A DNA stretch of 64,000 nt from Polyangium sp. 15x6 (GTDB lineage Bacteria; Myxococcota_A; Polyangia; Polyangiales; Polyangiaceae), in contig NZ_JASBQE010000031.1 in the NCBI RefSeq assembly GCF_029960785.1, forward strand, positions 1-64,000. The letters run 5' to 3'. Positions within the stretch are counted from its first letter, which is position 1, and each line of letters opens with the position of its first letter. Shown here piece by piece: positions 46,356 to 57,779 of this stretch. The position numbers and the translations under genes are program-made. Under the pieces are notes generated by a model. The model was not told the origin of the DNA, made no database searches, and was given only the letters and a program-made list of their open reading frames with translations.

Positions 46356-49085
46356 ATGGGCAAAGCCTTCGGGCCGCACGCCATGGAGGGCTCTGCCGCG
46401 CGTGATTGGACCCGCGAATCCGTGGCAGAGCCCTTCGAGCGCCTGTACACGGCGGCGCTCCGCGCGCTCGACGCCAATGTTCTCTTGCTTTACCTGCCGA
46501 ACGCGAGGCGCGCGCTCGAGCTCGTCGCCCATCGCGGCGGACCGCCGGAATGGCCCCCTCCGCTCCACCGCATCGCCCCCGGCGCGTCGAGCCTCGTCGC
46601 TCGGGTCGCTCGCGACGGCACGACCGAGGACGTCGACGCCGAGGCGCCCGCCGCTCCCGAGGACGTCCGCATGGCCCACGCGGCGAGCGGGGCGCGCCAT
46701 TTCATTGCCGCGCCCGTCGCCCTCCCCGGCGGACGCGCCGGCGCGCTCGTGGCGGGTTTGTCGGGACCAAACAGCCCAAGGTCCCGCGGCGCGCTCGAAG
46801 CCCTGGCCATCCTCGCGGCGAGCGTCCTCGAAGAGAAGCTCGCGCGAGCCGAGGCCGAAGCGAATGCCGAGGCCTGGCAGAATGCGTTTCAAAGCTTCTT
46901 CGACGCCGCGTTCGACAGCATCCTCGTGGCGAACGACGACGGCCGGTTCGTCGAGGCGAACCCCGCGGCCTGCAGCCTGCTCGGCCGGACCCGCGAGGAG
47001 ATCCTGGGCCTCACGATCCACGAAATCACGCCCGCCCACGGCACCACGCGTTTCGAGGAGCTCTGGCGCGAGTTCCTGGTCGAAGGCATCCTGACCGGCG
47101 ATTTCACGTTCGTCCGGGGCGACGGCAGCACGATCGACGTCGCGTGCCACGCGCGGGCGAACGTGGTCCCCGGCTGCCACGTCGCGGGCTTCCACGACGT
47201 GACGGCGCGAAACCGCGCCGCGGAGCAGCTCCGAAGGAACCACGAGAGCCTGGCGCGCGCGCAGCGGGTCGCGCGTGTCGGCAGCCTCGACTGGAACATC
47301 AAAGAGAACCAGGTCGTCTGGTCGGACGAGTACTACCGCCTGCTCGGGCTCGAACCCTCCCCTACCCCGCGCACGCTCGCGGAGGCGAACGCGATCTTCG
47401 CGGCGCGGATGACCCCCGAGGAACAAGCGCGCCTGCGCGCGGCCTACGAGGCGGCGCTCGAGACTGGCGGGAGCTTGTCGGTCGACATCCACATCCGTCG
47501 CCCGGACGGCGCGGAGCGGCTCCTCCACCAGGAGGCCGACATCGAGCGCGACGCCGCGGGCAAGACCGCGCGGGTCGTCGGCACGCTCCAGGACGTGACC
47601 GAGCAGCGCCGTGCCGAGCAGGCGCTCCGGAGGAGCCGCGAGAGCCTCGCGCAGGCGCAACGCGTCGCGCACGTCGGCCACTGGGAGTGGGACGCGAAGG
47701 CGGGCGTGTCGTCCTGGTCCGAAGAGGTTTACCGCATCTTCGGCCTGCCGCCGCGCGCCGGCCCCGAGCCGCCGCAGACGCTCGCGAGCGTGCTCCTGCC
47801 CGAGGACCGGATGCGGGTCCTCCTCGGCTTCCGCTCGCTCGTCGAGGACGGCGAGCGCTTCGCGTGCGAGCACCGGGTCGTCCGGCCGAACGGCGAGCTC
47901 CGGATCGTCCGGATGGAGGCCGAGCTCACGCGGGACGAGGCGGGCAAGCCGCTCAGCGTGCTCGGCGTGGTGCAGGACATCACGGAGCTACGCCGCGCGG
48001 AGCGCGAGCGCGAGGCGCTGCTCAAGGCCCTCGGGGACGAGCGCCGCTGGCTCCGAGCCGTCATCGAGAGCTCGCCGATCGGCATCCAGCTCTGGGAGGG
48101 CGTGACGTCGCCGCGGGTCACGCGCAATCGCATGGCGGACCAGATCCTCGGGGAGCTCGTCGACGCCACGCCGAACCTCGACGACCTGCGGAAGCTCGTC
48201 ACGCGCCCGGACGGCACGCCGATCGAGCCCGGCGAACTGAGCGTCGAGCGCGCGATGGCGGGCGAGGTGATCGTCGGCCGCGAGCTCATCCTGAAGCGGC
48301 CCGACGGAACCTGCATGCACTCGCTGGTCAACGCCTCGCCCGTGCGCGACGAGAGCGGCGCGATCCAGGGGGCGGTGGTCCTCTTCAACGACATCACGGC
48401 GATGAAGGAGCTCGCGCGCCTGCGCGAGGAGTGGACGAGCATCGTCGCGCACGATCTCAGGCAGCCCATCACCACGATCCTCGCGACCGCGGCGCACCTC
48501 GTCCGCTGCGTCACCGATCCTTCCGTGAAGCTCAAGATCGAGCGGATCCGGGCGAGCGCCGAGCGGCTCGTCCGCATGACCGACGATCTCTCGGACCTGT
48601 CGCGCCTCGACACGCACAAGCTCGAGCTCGTCCGCGCCCCGACGAACCTGCCGGCCCTGCTCCGGCAGATCGTCGAGGACATGGCCGACGAGGACGCGCG
48701 CGCGCGCGTCTGGCTCTCGATCGATCGGGACGTGCCGCTCGTGCACGTCGACGCGGGGCGCATCCAGCAGGTGGTGGAGAACCTGGTCTCGAACGCGGTG
48801 AAGTACGGCAAGCCCGGGACGCCAATCGCGATCCGGCTGCGGGTGCAGTCGGCGGAGGTCGCGCTCAGCGTGTGCAACGAGGGGCCGGGGATCGACCCCG
48901 AGCTCATGCCGCGGCTCTTCTCGCGTTTTCAGCGGGGGATGGCGAGCACGTCCCGGATCAAGGGGCTCGGGCTCGGCCTCTACATCTGCCGCGGCCTCGT
49001 CGAGGCGCACGGCGGCGTCCTCCGGGTCGAGAGCGAGCCTTTCAAGACGACGACGTTCTCGTTCACGCTGCCGCTCGGCGCGTGA
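46356..49085 (+). CDS. Sensor histidine kinase with GAF-like and four PAS domains
   Basis: About 909 residues, soluble. A GAF-like region (to about residue 160) is followed by PAS domains near 180-285, 300-420, 430-550 and 560-685 (ILVANDDGRFVEANPAACSL; VWSDEYYRLLGLEP; WSEEVYRIFGLPP; GIQLWEGVTSPRVTRN). The transmitter has the H-box EEWTSIVAHDLRQPITTI, N-box VVENLVSNAVKYG, NEGPGIDPE and GLGLGLYICRGL, all intact. No receiver domain is attached and no response regulator lies next to it, so it is an orphan kinase. The start is unsure: ATG 46356 and 46383, GTG 46320 and ATG 46215 are all in frame. An AT-rich, promoter-like stretch at 46268-46305 favours the later ones. Confidence 0.88.
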   Translation: MGKAFGPHAMEGSAARDWTRESVAEPFERLYTAALRALDANVLLLYLPNARRALELVAHRGGPPEWPPPLHRIAPGASSLVARVARDGTTEDVDAEAPAAPEDVRMAHAASGARHFIAAPVALPGGRAGALVAGLSGPNSPRSRGALEALAILAASVLEEKLARAEAEANAEAWQNAFQSFFDAAFDSILVANDDGRFVEANPAACSLLGRTREEILGLTIHEITPAHGTTRFEELWREFLVEGILTGDFTFVRGDGSTIDVACHARANVVPGCHVAGFHDVTARNRAAEQLRRNHESLARAQRVARVGSLDWNIKENQVVWSDEYYRLLGLEPSPTPRTLAEANAIFAARMTPEEQARLRAAYEAALETGGSLSVDIHIRRPDGAERLLHQEADIERDAAGKTARVVGTLQDVTEQRRAEQALRRSRESLAQAQRVAHVGHWEWDAKAGVSSWSEEVYRIFGLPPRAGPEPPQTLASVLLPEDRMRVLLGFRSLVEDGERFACEHRVVRPNGELRIVRMEAELTRDEAGKPLSVLGVVQDITELRRAEREREALLKALGDERRWLRAVIESSPIGIQLWEGVTSPRVTRNRMADQILGELVDATPNLDDLRKLVTRPDGTPIEPGELSVERAMAGEVIVGRELILKRPDGTCMHSLVNASPVRDESGAIQGAVVLFNDITAMKELARLREEWTSIVAHDLRQPITTILATAAHLVRCVTDPSVKLKIERIRASAERLVRMTDDLSDLSRLDTHKLELVRAPTNLPALLRQIVEDMADEDARARVWLSIDRDVPLVHVDAGRIQQVVENLVSNAVKYGKPGTPIAIRLRVQSAEVALSVCNEGPGIDPELMPRLFSRFQRGMASTSRIKGLGLGLYICRGLVEAHGGVLRVESEPFKTTTFSFTLPLGA

Positions 49086-49088
49086 TCG

Positions 49089-50795
49089 CTACTGGGCGCG
49101 GAAGCCCTCGGCGGGGCGGAGGCGGGCGGCGTAGAGGCTCGGCACGATGGTGGCGACGAGGCAGATCACGATGGCGATGGCGCCCGTGATGATGAACTCG
49201 AGCGGACGCACCTGCACCGGCAGCTCCGAGATGAAGTAGACCTTCGGATCCAGCGGGAAGCCGTAGACGAGCAGGCCCTTGCAGACGGCGACGCCGAGCA
49301 GGAGCCCGAACGTCGTGCCGAGCAGGCCGATGATCCCGCCCTGGTAGAGGAAGATGCGCAGGATCTCCCCGTCCGTCGCGCCCATCGCCTTGAGGACCGA
49401 GATCTCCTTCGTCTTGTCGAGCACGACCATGATCAGCGTGGCCACGACGGTGAACGCGGCGACGACGATGATCAGCGCGAGCACGCCGCTCATGAGGATC
49501 TGCTGGATGAGCAGGGCCGTGAACAGGCCGTGGTTCAGCTCCTCCCAGTCCATCGTGTGGTAGAGGCCGCTGGCGAGGTTCTGGCTGATCTGCTTGGCGA
49601 TGGGCTTGGCCTGGTCGATGTCGTCGACCTTCATCTCCACGCCGGTGACCGTGTCGCCCTGGTCGTAGAAGGCCTGCGCCTCGTAGAGGTCGGTGTAGAC
49701 GAGCTTCGAGTCGTACTGATCGAAGCCGGCCTCGAACTGCGCGATGACGCGGAAGCGCTTGGCCACGGGCGGCTTCAGCGACCCGCCCGAGTACGAGTAG
49801 CCGATCGTCGGCGAGGTGACCGTGACGCAATCGCCGAGTTCGAGCTTCAAGGTCTTCGAGAGCGACATGCCGACGACGATGCCGGGGAGCTTCGCGACCT
49901 CGGCCGGATCGGCGCAGAGGTCGGGATCGACCTCCTTGGGCACGTCGTCGTCGTCCGGCAGCTTGCTCGCGTAGCCGCCCTCGGGCTCGACCGAGCCGAC
50001 GGGCGCGTTGGCGGCGAGCTTGTCGTCCGCCGCGGCGGCCTTGTCGTCCGCCGGTTTGTCCGCGCCGGGTTTGTCGTCCGCCGGTTTGTCCGCGCCGCCG
50101 AGCTTGCCGGCCTCGATCGCGAGGATCTCCTCGATGCCCCCGCCGCTCGGCTCGAGCTTCTCCTTGTCGGGTGCGGGCGCCTTCTCGGCCTTGCGCAGAT
50201 CCTCCTCGATCGCGCGGAGCAACCCCTGCGTGCCCGAGCCGCCGTCTGCGCCCGCGTCCTGATCGAGCGCCCGTTTGTCCGGCAGAATGGGCACGGGAGG
50301 CAGCTCGGGCCCGCTGCTCCTACGCTCGGGCGGCTTTGCGCCGGGCAGGCGCAGGCCGTTGAGGGAGCCGAACTTCACCTGCTTCGGCAAGTCCAGGACG
50401 AACGACGACCCCTCCGGCATGCCCACGCCGAGGCTCGTCGCGGGATCGACGCCCTTGAGCAGCACGCCCGTGGCCGTCGCGTCGCCGTGCGTCAGCATCA
50501 TCGGGTTGATGCTGAACGGCGCCACCGCGAGCACGCCGGGGACCTTCCCGACCTGCTCCATGATCGAGCGATACTCGCGGAAATCCGTGGAGTACTTCAG
50601 CACGAGCACGTGGGCGTTCACGCCGAGGACCTTCTCGCGGAACTGCGCCTGGAAGCCGCCCGTCACGCTCATGACGGTGGCGAGCGCAGCCACGCCGAGC
50701 GTGACGCCCAGGATCGCGAAGGCCGTGCCGACCGAAATGAACGCGCGCTTCTTGCTCCCCAGGTATCGGAGCGCAACCTCGATAGGGTAGCCCAT
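49089..50795 (-). CDS. LolC/LolE-like ABC transporter permease with acidic insert
   Basis: A 568-residue inner-membrane protein. The first helix (ISVGTAFAILGVTLGVAAL) is preceded by the family start EVALRYLGSKKRAF. A large periplasmic domain follows, then three helices near residues 425-550 with DKTKEISVLKAMGAT, the FtsX/LolCE coupling segment. Lol permeases release lipoproteins to LolA. The chain is about 150 residues longer than LolC because of an insert (about 165-285) rich in Asp, Lys and Ala (KPADDKPGADKPADDK). No LolD ATPase gene is adjacent. The end is only three bases from the convergent histidine kinase stop. Confidence 0.85.
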   Translation of the reverse strand: MGYPIEVALRYLGSKKRAFISVGTAFAILGVTLGVAALATVMSVTGGFQAQFREKVLGVNAHVLVLKYSTDFREYRSIMEQVGKVPGVLAVAPFSINPMMLTHGDATATGVLLKGVDPATSLGVGMPEGSSFVLDLPKQVKFGSLNGLRLPGAKPPERRSSGPELPPVPILPDKRALDQDAGADGGSGTQGLLRAIEEDLRKAEKAPAPDKEKLEPSGGGIEEILAIEAGKLGGADKPADDKPGADKPADDKAAAADDKLAANAPVGSVEPEGGYASKLPDDDDVPKEVDPDLCADPAEVAKLPGIVVGMSLSKTLKLELGDCVTVTSPTIGYSYSGGSLKPPVAKRFRVIAQFEAGFDQYDSKLVYTDLYEAQAFYDQGDTVTGVEMKVDDIDQAKPIAKQISQNLASGLYHTMDWEELNHGLFTALLIQQILMSGVLALIIVVAAFTVVATLIMVVLDKTKEISVLKAMGATDGEILRIFLYQGGIIGLLGTTFGLLLGVAVCKGLLVYGFPLDPKVYFISELPVQVRPLEFIITGAIAIVICLVATIVPSLYAARLRPAEGFRAQ

Positions 50796-51020
50796 CTGGC
50801 GGAGCCTCTAGCAGAACGGGCGCGGTGCAGCACGTGGGAGCTTCGGGGCGGACACGGGAGCGCGTCGGGGTGACGGTGAGGGGGCTTCGGGGGATGCCCG
50901 AACATCGTCCCTGAAAGCCAATCCTGCCTGGACCGGACAGACGTCCTCCACGCTCTTCTCGTGCTCGCCGCGTCCTGCTACGATGGCCCCTAGCTTCCCG
51001 ATCTATCTGCGATCTCCTGC

Positions 51021-53117
<2,097 letters not shown>

Positions 53118-53139
53118 GGGGTATCGCCGCGCCCGAAGC

Positions 53140-54546
53140 GTGGTAAAGCCGAGCGCCGTGGAAGGCGTCGCTCACCTCATCGAGAAGGTCCCCGAAGACG
53201 TGCTCGGGATCTGCCGCCGCCTGCGCGACAACGGCAAGCGGGGCTGGATCGTGGGCGGCTGCGTGCGGGATCTCCTGCGCGGCGAGCCCGCGAAGGACTG
53301 GGACGTCGCGACCGATGCGCGGCCGGAGGAGGTCATGCGGATGTTCCGCAAGGTCATCCCCACGGGCCTGCAGCACGGCACGGTCACGGTGCTCCTGCGC
53401 GGCGTGCACTACGAGGTGACGACGCTGCGCGGAGAAGGCGCCTACAGCGACGGGCGAAGGCCCGACTCGGTCGAGTTCGTCGATGACATCAGCGCGGATC
53501 TCGCGCGGCGCGACTTCACGGTGAATGCGATTGCCCTCGATCCCGTGGACGGCCACCTGATCGATCCGTTCGGCGGCAAGCGTGATCTCGACGCCCGCGT
53601 GGTGCGCGCGGTGGGCGAGCCGCGCGAGCGCTTCGGCGAGGACGGGCTCCGGATCCTGCGCGCCGCGCGCTTCTCGGCGACGCTCGAGTTCACGATCGAT
53701 CCCGACACCGAGCGCGCGATGGGTGAGCCGCGATCGCTCGTGACCTTCCGCCGCGTGAGCGCCGAGCGGGTGCGCGACGAGTGGCTGAAGAGCATGCGCG
53801 CGCGGCGGCCGAGCGTGGCGTTCGAGGCCATGCGGCGCACGGGCGTCCTCGAGATCACCTGCCCCGAGCTGCTCGAAGGCGTCGGGTGCGTGCAGAACAA
53901 GTGGCACGCGTTCGACGTCTGGGGCCACGTGATGGCTTGCCTCGACGCGAGCGAGCCCGTGCCGCTGCTCCGCGTGGCGGCGCTCCTGCACGACGTGGCC
54001 AAGCCGCGCACGCGCGCGTTCTCCGAGAAGACCGAGGACTACACGTTCTACGATCACGAAAAGATCGGCGCGGAGATGGCGACGGAGATCCTGGGCCGCC
54101 TGCGCTTCTCGAACGAGGAGCGCGACCGGATCGCCGCGCTCGTCCGGCATCACCTCATCTGTTACGACGAGGGCTGGACCGACGCGGCCGTGCGGCGCTG
54201 GATCCGGCGCGTCACGCCGGATCTCGCGCCGGATCTGTACGCGCTCGCGCTCTCGGACGTGCGCGGCAAGGGGCGCGACGCGACGGACGAGGTGCAGGCG
54301 ATCGAGCAGCTGCGGGCGCGCGCGACGAGCCTGCTCGCGGCGGGCACGGCGCTCGGCACGAAGGACCTGAAGATCCGGGGAAACGAGCTCATGCGGGAGC
54401 TCGCCATCCCGCCGGGGCCCGTGGTCGGGGAGATCCTCGCGGCGCTCGTGGAGCTCGTGACCGACGATCCGGCCGAGAACGAGCGCGATCGGCTGCTCGC
54501 TGCGGCGCGGCGTCTCTACGACGAGCGGCGGAAGAGCGAGCCCTGA
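53140..54546 (+). CDS. CCA tRNA nucleotidyltransferase / poly(A) polymerase family with HD domain
   Basis: A 468-residue class II nucleotidyltransferase. GWIVGGCVRDLLRG and KDWDVATDA give the GG and DxD catalytic motifs (residues about 34-58); RRDFTVNAIALD and FGEDGLRILRAARFSA follow as in CCA-adding enzymes. The C-terminal part has an HD phosphohydrolase core (LLHDVAKP near 290, YDHEKIGAE, LVRHHL). CCA-adding enzymes with HD domains repair tRNA 3' ends and remove cyclic phosphates. GTG 53140. It lies downstream of the PEGA kinase gene, with a 22-bp gap. Confidence 0.9.
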   Translation: MVKPSAVEGVAHLIEKVPEDVLGICRRLRDNGKRGWIVGGCVRDLLRGEPAKDWDVATDARPEEVMRMFRKVIPTGLQHGTVTVLLRGVHYEVTTLRGEGAYSDGRRPDSVEFVDDISADLARRDFTVNAIALDPVDGHLIDPFGGKRDLDARVVRAVGEPRERFGEDGLRILRAARFSATLEFTIDPDTERAMGEPRSLVTFRRVSAERVRDEWLKSMRARRPSVAFEAMRRTGVLEITCPELLEGVGCVQNKWHAFDVWGHVMACLDASEPVPLLRVAALLHDVAKPRTRAFSEKTEDYTFYDHEKIGAEMATEILGRLRFSNEERDRIAALVRHHLICYDEGWTDAAVRRWIRRVTPDLAPDLYALALSDVRGKGRDATDEVQAIEQLRARATSLLAAGTALGTKDLKIRGNELMRELAIPPGPVVGEILAALVELVTDDPAENERDRLLAAARRLYDERRKSEP

Positions 54547-54598
54547 GGCGCGAGAAAACGCGTCGACGCGCGGCGCGCGATTGGGTAGACGGCGCTCC

Positions 54599-55453
54599 GT
54601 GACTACTTCCCTCCCCGATCCGGGCCCGCTCGTGCGCGCGCGCGCCTACCTCGGCCGCGCCGCCTCGATCGGCGTCGCGATGGCTCGCTTCGCCAAGCTC
54701 GGGCGCAAGGACGGCGTCGAGAACGGCGTCCGCGCCTTCCGCGCGCTCGGCCGCGAGATCGGCGGCGCGCTCCGGGGCCGCGAGGGCGATCGGGTCTGCA
54801 CGCTCTGCGGCTGGACCGGCGAGCGCTTCGGGCCGATCTACTACGTCGACAACTACCGCGAGGACACGCTCTGCTACGCGTGCGGCTCGACCGATCGCGT
54901 CCGCCTCTTGCCCCTCTTCTGCCGGGACGCGCTCGGCGGTTTCTTCGGCGAGAAGCGCCGCCGCGTGCTCGACATCGGGCCCCTCTCGAACTCGCGCCGC
55001 TTCTTCCCGGACGACGTCGACTACGTCTCGTTCGACCTCTACGCGAAGCACGCGATGGTGCGCGGGGACCTCGTCGCCGCGCCGTTCGCGGATGACACCT
55101 TCGACCTCTGGGTCTGCTTCCACGTGCTCGACCTCATCGAGGACGACGAGCGCGCGATGCGCGAGCTTTACCGCATCCTCGCGCCGGGCGGGATCGGCCT
55201 GCTCGACAACGCGATGAACTGGAACGCGCCGACCGAGGAGTACGGCAGGGTGCGGCCCGAGGACTCGCTGCATCGCCGCCGGTACGGCCACGATCTGCCG
55301 GATCGACTACGCAAGCTCGGCTTCGAGATCGAGATCGTCGACGTCGAGCGCACGTTCGACGAAGCAACGCGGACGCGCTACGGCATCCACCCGCGCAAGT
55401 TCCTCATGTGCAAGAAGCCGCGCCGCGAGGACGCGGATCAGACGCGCACGTAG
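54599..55453 (+). CDS. Methyltransferase with N-terminal zinc-ribbon-like motif
   Basis: A 284-residue protein. CTLCGWTG (about residue 66) and CYACGSTDR (about 91) form a four-Cys zinc ribbon, followed by a class I SAM-binding fold: RVLDIGPLSNSRRFF, VDYVSFDL, ADDTFDLWVCFHVLDLIEDD, LYRILAPGGIGLLD. This layout recalls sugar or lipid methyltransferases of glycan clusters. Its 3' end overlaps the convergent methyltransferase gene by 16 bp (55438-55453). GTG 54599 is preferred over TTG 54581. It may belong functionally to the glycan locus that follows on the other strand. Confidence 0.75.
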   Translation: MTTSLPDPGPLVRARAYLGRAASIGVAMARFAKLGRKDGVENGVRAFRALGREIGGALRGREGDRVCTLCGWTGERFGPIYYVDNYREDTLCYACGSTDRVRLLPLFCRDALGGFFGEKRRRVLDIGPLSNSRRFFPDDVDYVSFDLYAKHAMVRGDLVAAPFADDTFDLWVCFHVLDLIEDDERAMRELYRILAPGGIGLLDNAMNWNAPTEEYGRVRPEDSLHRRRYGHDLPDRLRKLGFEIEIVDVERTFDEATRTRYGIHPRKFLMCKKPRREDADQTRT

Positions 55454-56178
55454 GCGAACGAGGCCTCGATGTTGAAGACGCCGAGCGCCTGCACGAGTTC
55501 GGCGGCGGTGACGCCGAAGCGCGTGACGATGGACTCGGCCAGCGACGCGCGCAGGTAGTCCCGCTTGAACCAGCGCGCCTTGCGGCCGCGGAGGTAGCCC
55601 TCGAGCTCGGCGTACGAGAGGCGCTTGTAGTTGTCCGAGCCGCGCTCGTCCTTGCGGCTCATGTAGTCGTAGAAGAAGAACACGCCGCCCGGCCGCAAGA
55701 GCGAGAGGCACTTGTCCACGATCCGCTGCTTGAGCTCCGGGTCCTTGATCGACGTGAGGACCGCGACGAGCAGGATGACGTCGAACGGCCCGCCCACGTC
55801 GACCGAGGAGAAATCCCCCGCGAGCCAGCGGAGCTGCGGCAGCCGCTCGCGCGCGACGGCCACGCTCTCGGGCATGAGATCGATGCCCGTGCAGCGCGCG
55901 GGATCCACGCCGAGCTCGACGAGCCACGCGAGGTTCGTCCCCGTGCCCGCGCCGACGTCGAGCACGTCGATCGAGCGCAGCCGCTCGGGCGTGTCGATGC
56001 CGCAGGCGATGAGCGTATCGCGCAGCCTTCGCTGGCGCTGACGGAGGTAGAGGTAAGGGCGCGGCAGGAGCGTCGACCACGCGTTCGCGGGGAGGAACTT
56101 GTCCCGGTAGAAGCGCCGGATCCGGTCGAGATCCTCCTCGATGGCGGCGTCGCTCGGCGACGAGCTCGTCTCGCTCAT
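55438..56178 (-). CDS. Class I SAM-dependent methyltransferase of the glycan operon
   Basis: A 246-residue protein. An N-terminal helical part (FYRDKFLPANAWSTLLPRP) is followed by the SAM fold: VLDVGAGTGTNLAWLVELG (motif I, near residue 80), CTGIDLMPESVAVARE, PFDVILLVAVLTSIKDP and LLRPGGVFFFYDYMS. No second domain. It is the last gene of the operon that begins beyond the right edge. Its ATG overlaps the stop of the upstream gene (ATGA, 56175-56178), with GGGGAAG as ribosome binding site. The substrate is probably a sugar or lipid-linked glycan. Confidence 0.85.
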   Translation of the reverse strand: MSETSSSPSDAAIEEDLDRIRRFYRDKFLPANAWSTLLPRPYLYLRQRQRRLRDTLIACGIDTPERLRSIDVLDVGAGTGTNLAWLVELGVDPARCTGIDLMPESVAVARERLPQLRWLAGDFSSVDVGGPFDVILLVAVLTSIKDPELKQRIVDKCLSLLRPGGVFFFYDYMSRKDERGSDNYKRLSYAELEGYLRGRKARWFKRDYLRASLAESIVTRFGVTAAELVQALGVFNIEASFAYVRV

Positions 56179-57128
56179 TTCTTCCCCCGCGCGAAGTGAC
56201 GTCCGATGTACGGGAGCGCGACGAGCGCGCTCCGCCAGGCGTGGATGCGCTGCGCGCGGATGCGCACGCGGTTCCGCTCCTTCACGGCGCTCATGTGCCC
56301 ATCGAGGGAGCTCCGTTGCTCGGGCTGCCACAGGAAGAGCTCGCAGAGCTCCTGCCGCGTGCGCACGAAGGGGACACCGAGCTCCTCGGCGCCGATCTGG
56401 GGGTACGGCTCGTCCTTGAAGTTCTTCCAGATCAGCATGGGAAACTCGAGGCTCTGCCACGCGTGAAAGAGCTGCCCCGAGGGATCGAGGCGCTGCTCGA
56501 CGCCGGCCGTGGGCCCGTGGAGGAAGACCTTGCGGCCGAGGTGCAGCGCGTAAAACGTGGCCGTCTGCGCGCGGTTCGACGACACGTACTCGTGGCGCAG
56601 GAGCAAGCGGCGCAGGTCGTAGAGGAAGCTCGGGTTATCGTCGCGCGGCCCCGAGGTGACGACCCGGTAGCCGCGCGCCTCGAAGGGCTTCCGGTAGCGC
56701 TCCTCCCGATGCTCGATCCAGTAAAGGCAGATGGTGATCGACCGAAAGTGGCGCTCGATCTCGGCGAGATCCTGCACGTACTGATCGAAGTCGCAGAGCA
56801 GCCGCGCCTTCTCCCAGCCGTGGATGGGCATCACCAGGAGCGAGCCGGGCTCGGCCTCGATCTTCTCTTCGAGCGGAGGCAGATACAGAAACGGCGCGCC
56901 GAGGGGCACCACGTGATCGAGCCCCCCGGCCTTGCGGCAATTGCGCAGGTTGCGCTCCGACCACACGTAAAACGGGTCCGGCAGCGGGTGGAGGATGTCT
57001 TCGTGGGTGGCCCCGAGGTCGTAGTTCCAGCCGTGCTCCACCATGCCGGGGATGGGCGTACCGTCGGGGACCCCGCCGTACCGGTTGAGGATCGTCCGAT
57101 GACCGTAGTGGGCGTTGCTAACGAACAT
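56175..57128 (-). CDS. Protein of unknown function in the pseudaminic acid operon (glycosyltransferase-like?)
   Basis: A 317-residue soluble protein. It starts MFVSNAHYGHRTILNRYGG and contains VMPIHGWEKARLL, EIERHFRSITICLYWIEHRE, YRVVTSGPRDDNPSFLYDL and RKVFLHGPTAGVEQRL. The last two, with the FLYDLRRLLLRHEYVSSN segment between them, look like the C-terminal nucleotide-sugar half of GT-B or surface-polysaccharide proteins such as CDP-glycerol-type transferases, but no family is certain. It has no signal or membrane segment. It is translationally coupled to the following methyltransferase and lies 21 bp after the Pse-type methylase. Confidence 0.6.
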   Translation of the reverse strand: MFVSNAHYGHRTILNRYGGVPDGTPIPGMVEHGWNYDLGATHEDILHPLPDPFYVWSERNLRNCRKAGGLDHVVPLGAPFLYLPPLEEKIEAEPGSLLVMPIHGWEKARLLCDFDQYVQDLAEIERHFRSITICLYWIEHREERYRKPFEARGYRVVTSGPRDDNPSFLYDLRRLLLRHEYVSSNRAQTATFYALHLGRKVFLHGPTAGVEQRLDPSGQLFHAWQSLEFPMLIWKNFKDEPYPQIGAEELGVPFVRTRQELCELFLWQPEQRSSLDGHMSAVKERNRVRIRAQRIHAWRSALVALPYIGRHFARGKK

Positions 57129-57149
57129 GAGCGCGCCGCCGCGTGAGGA

Positions 57150-57770
57150 TCAGGGCTTGCGGAAGAGGTGCCACGTGATGCGATCGAACCCTTCCTCGAG
57201 CCCCTTGTAGCCCTCCTCGACCACCACGAGGTCGGGGAACATCTCGAGGAAGAGCTTCCTGTAGTTGCGCCGAAACAGGGCCGCGGCCTGGCCCCGCCAG
57301 GGCACGGCGACCTCGTCCTGATCGTCGTGGTACTCCGCGCAGAGCAAGAAGCGGCCGCTCACGCGGTGCATCTCGCGGATCGCGTCCCGGATGCCCGCCG
57401 GCGGGACGTGGATGAGCACGCCGCACGTGAACGCGAGGTCGAAGCGCCCGTCCCGGAAGGGCAGGTCGAAGAGGCTGCCCACGACGAAGTTGCCGCCGGC
57501 ATGCGAGGCCCACGCGTCGCGGATGGCGCCGCGCTGGATGTCGATCCCCCAGACGTCCATGTCCGCATCACGGACGCAGTCGGTCAGGTTGAGGCCGAGG
57601 TTCGAACCACACTCGAGGACCCGACGGATCCCGTGGCGCCGGAAGAGGTCGTGGAAAAAGGCCGGCTTGCGCGGGTCGACCGCGCGGTTCCGATCGGTGT
57701 ACTGCGCGCCGAATTCGCTTGCGAAGAGGCGCTCGACGTCGCGCGCGTCCGGGGACTTCGTCTCGTTCAT
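57150..57770 (-). CDS. Pseudaminic acid biosynthesis-associated methylase (TIGR03587-like)
   Basis: A 206-residue methyltransferase that fits the small family found beside pse genes. Marks are FASEFGAQYTDRNR near the N-terminus, VLECGSNLGLNL (SAM motif I in its unusual ECGSN form, near residue 50), WGIDIQRGAI, DLPFRDGRFDLAFTCGVLIHVPP and the end FDRITWHLFRK. It may methylate a nonulosonic acid or its precursor. ATG 57770 is nine bases downstream of the GT2 stop. Confidence 0.88.
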   Translation of the reverse strand: MNETKSPDARDVERLFASEFGAQYTDRNRAVDPRKPAFFHDLFRRHGIRRVLECGSNLGLNLTDCVRDADMDVWGIDIQRGAIRDAWASHAGGNFVVGSLFDLPFRDGRFDLAFTCGVLIHVPPAGIRDAIREMHRVSGRFLLCAEYHDDQDEVAVPWRGQAAALFRRNYRKLFLEMFPDLVVVEEGYKGLEEGFDRITWHLFRKP

Positions 57771-57779
57771 GTCGTCCTT

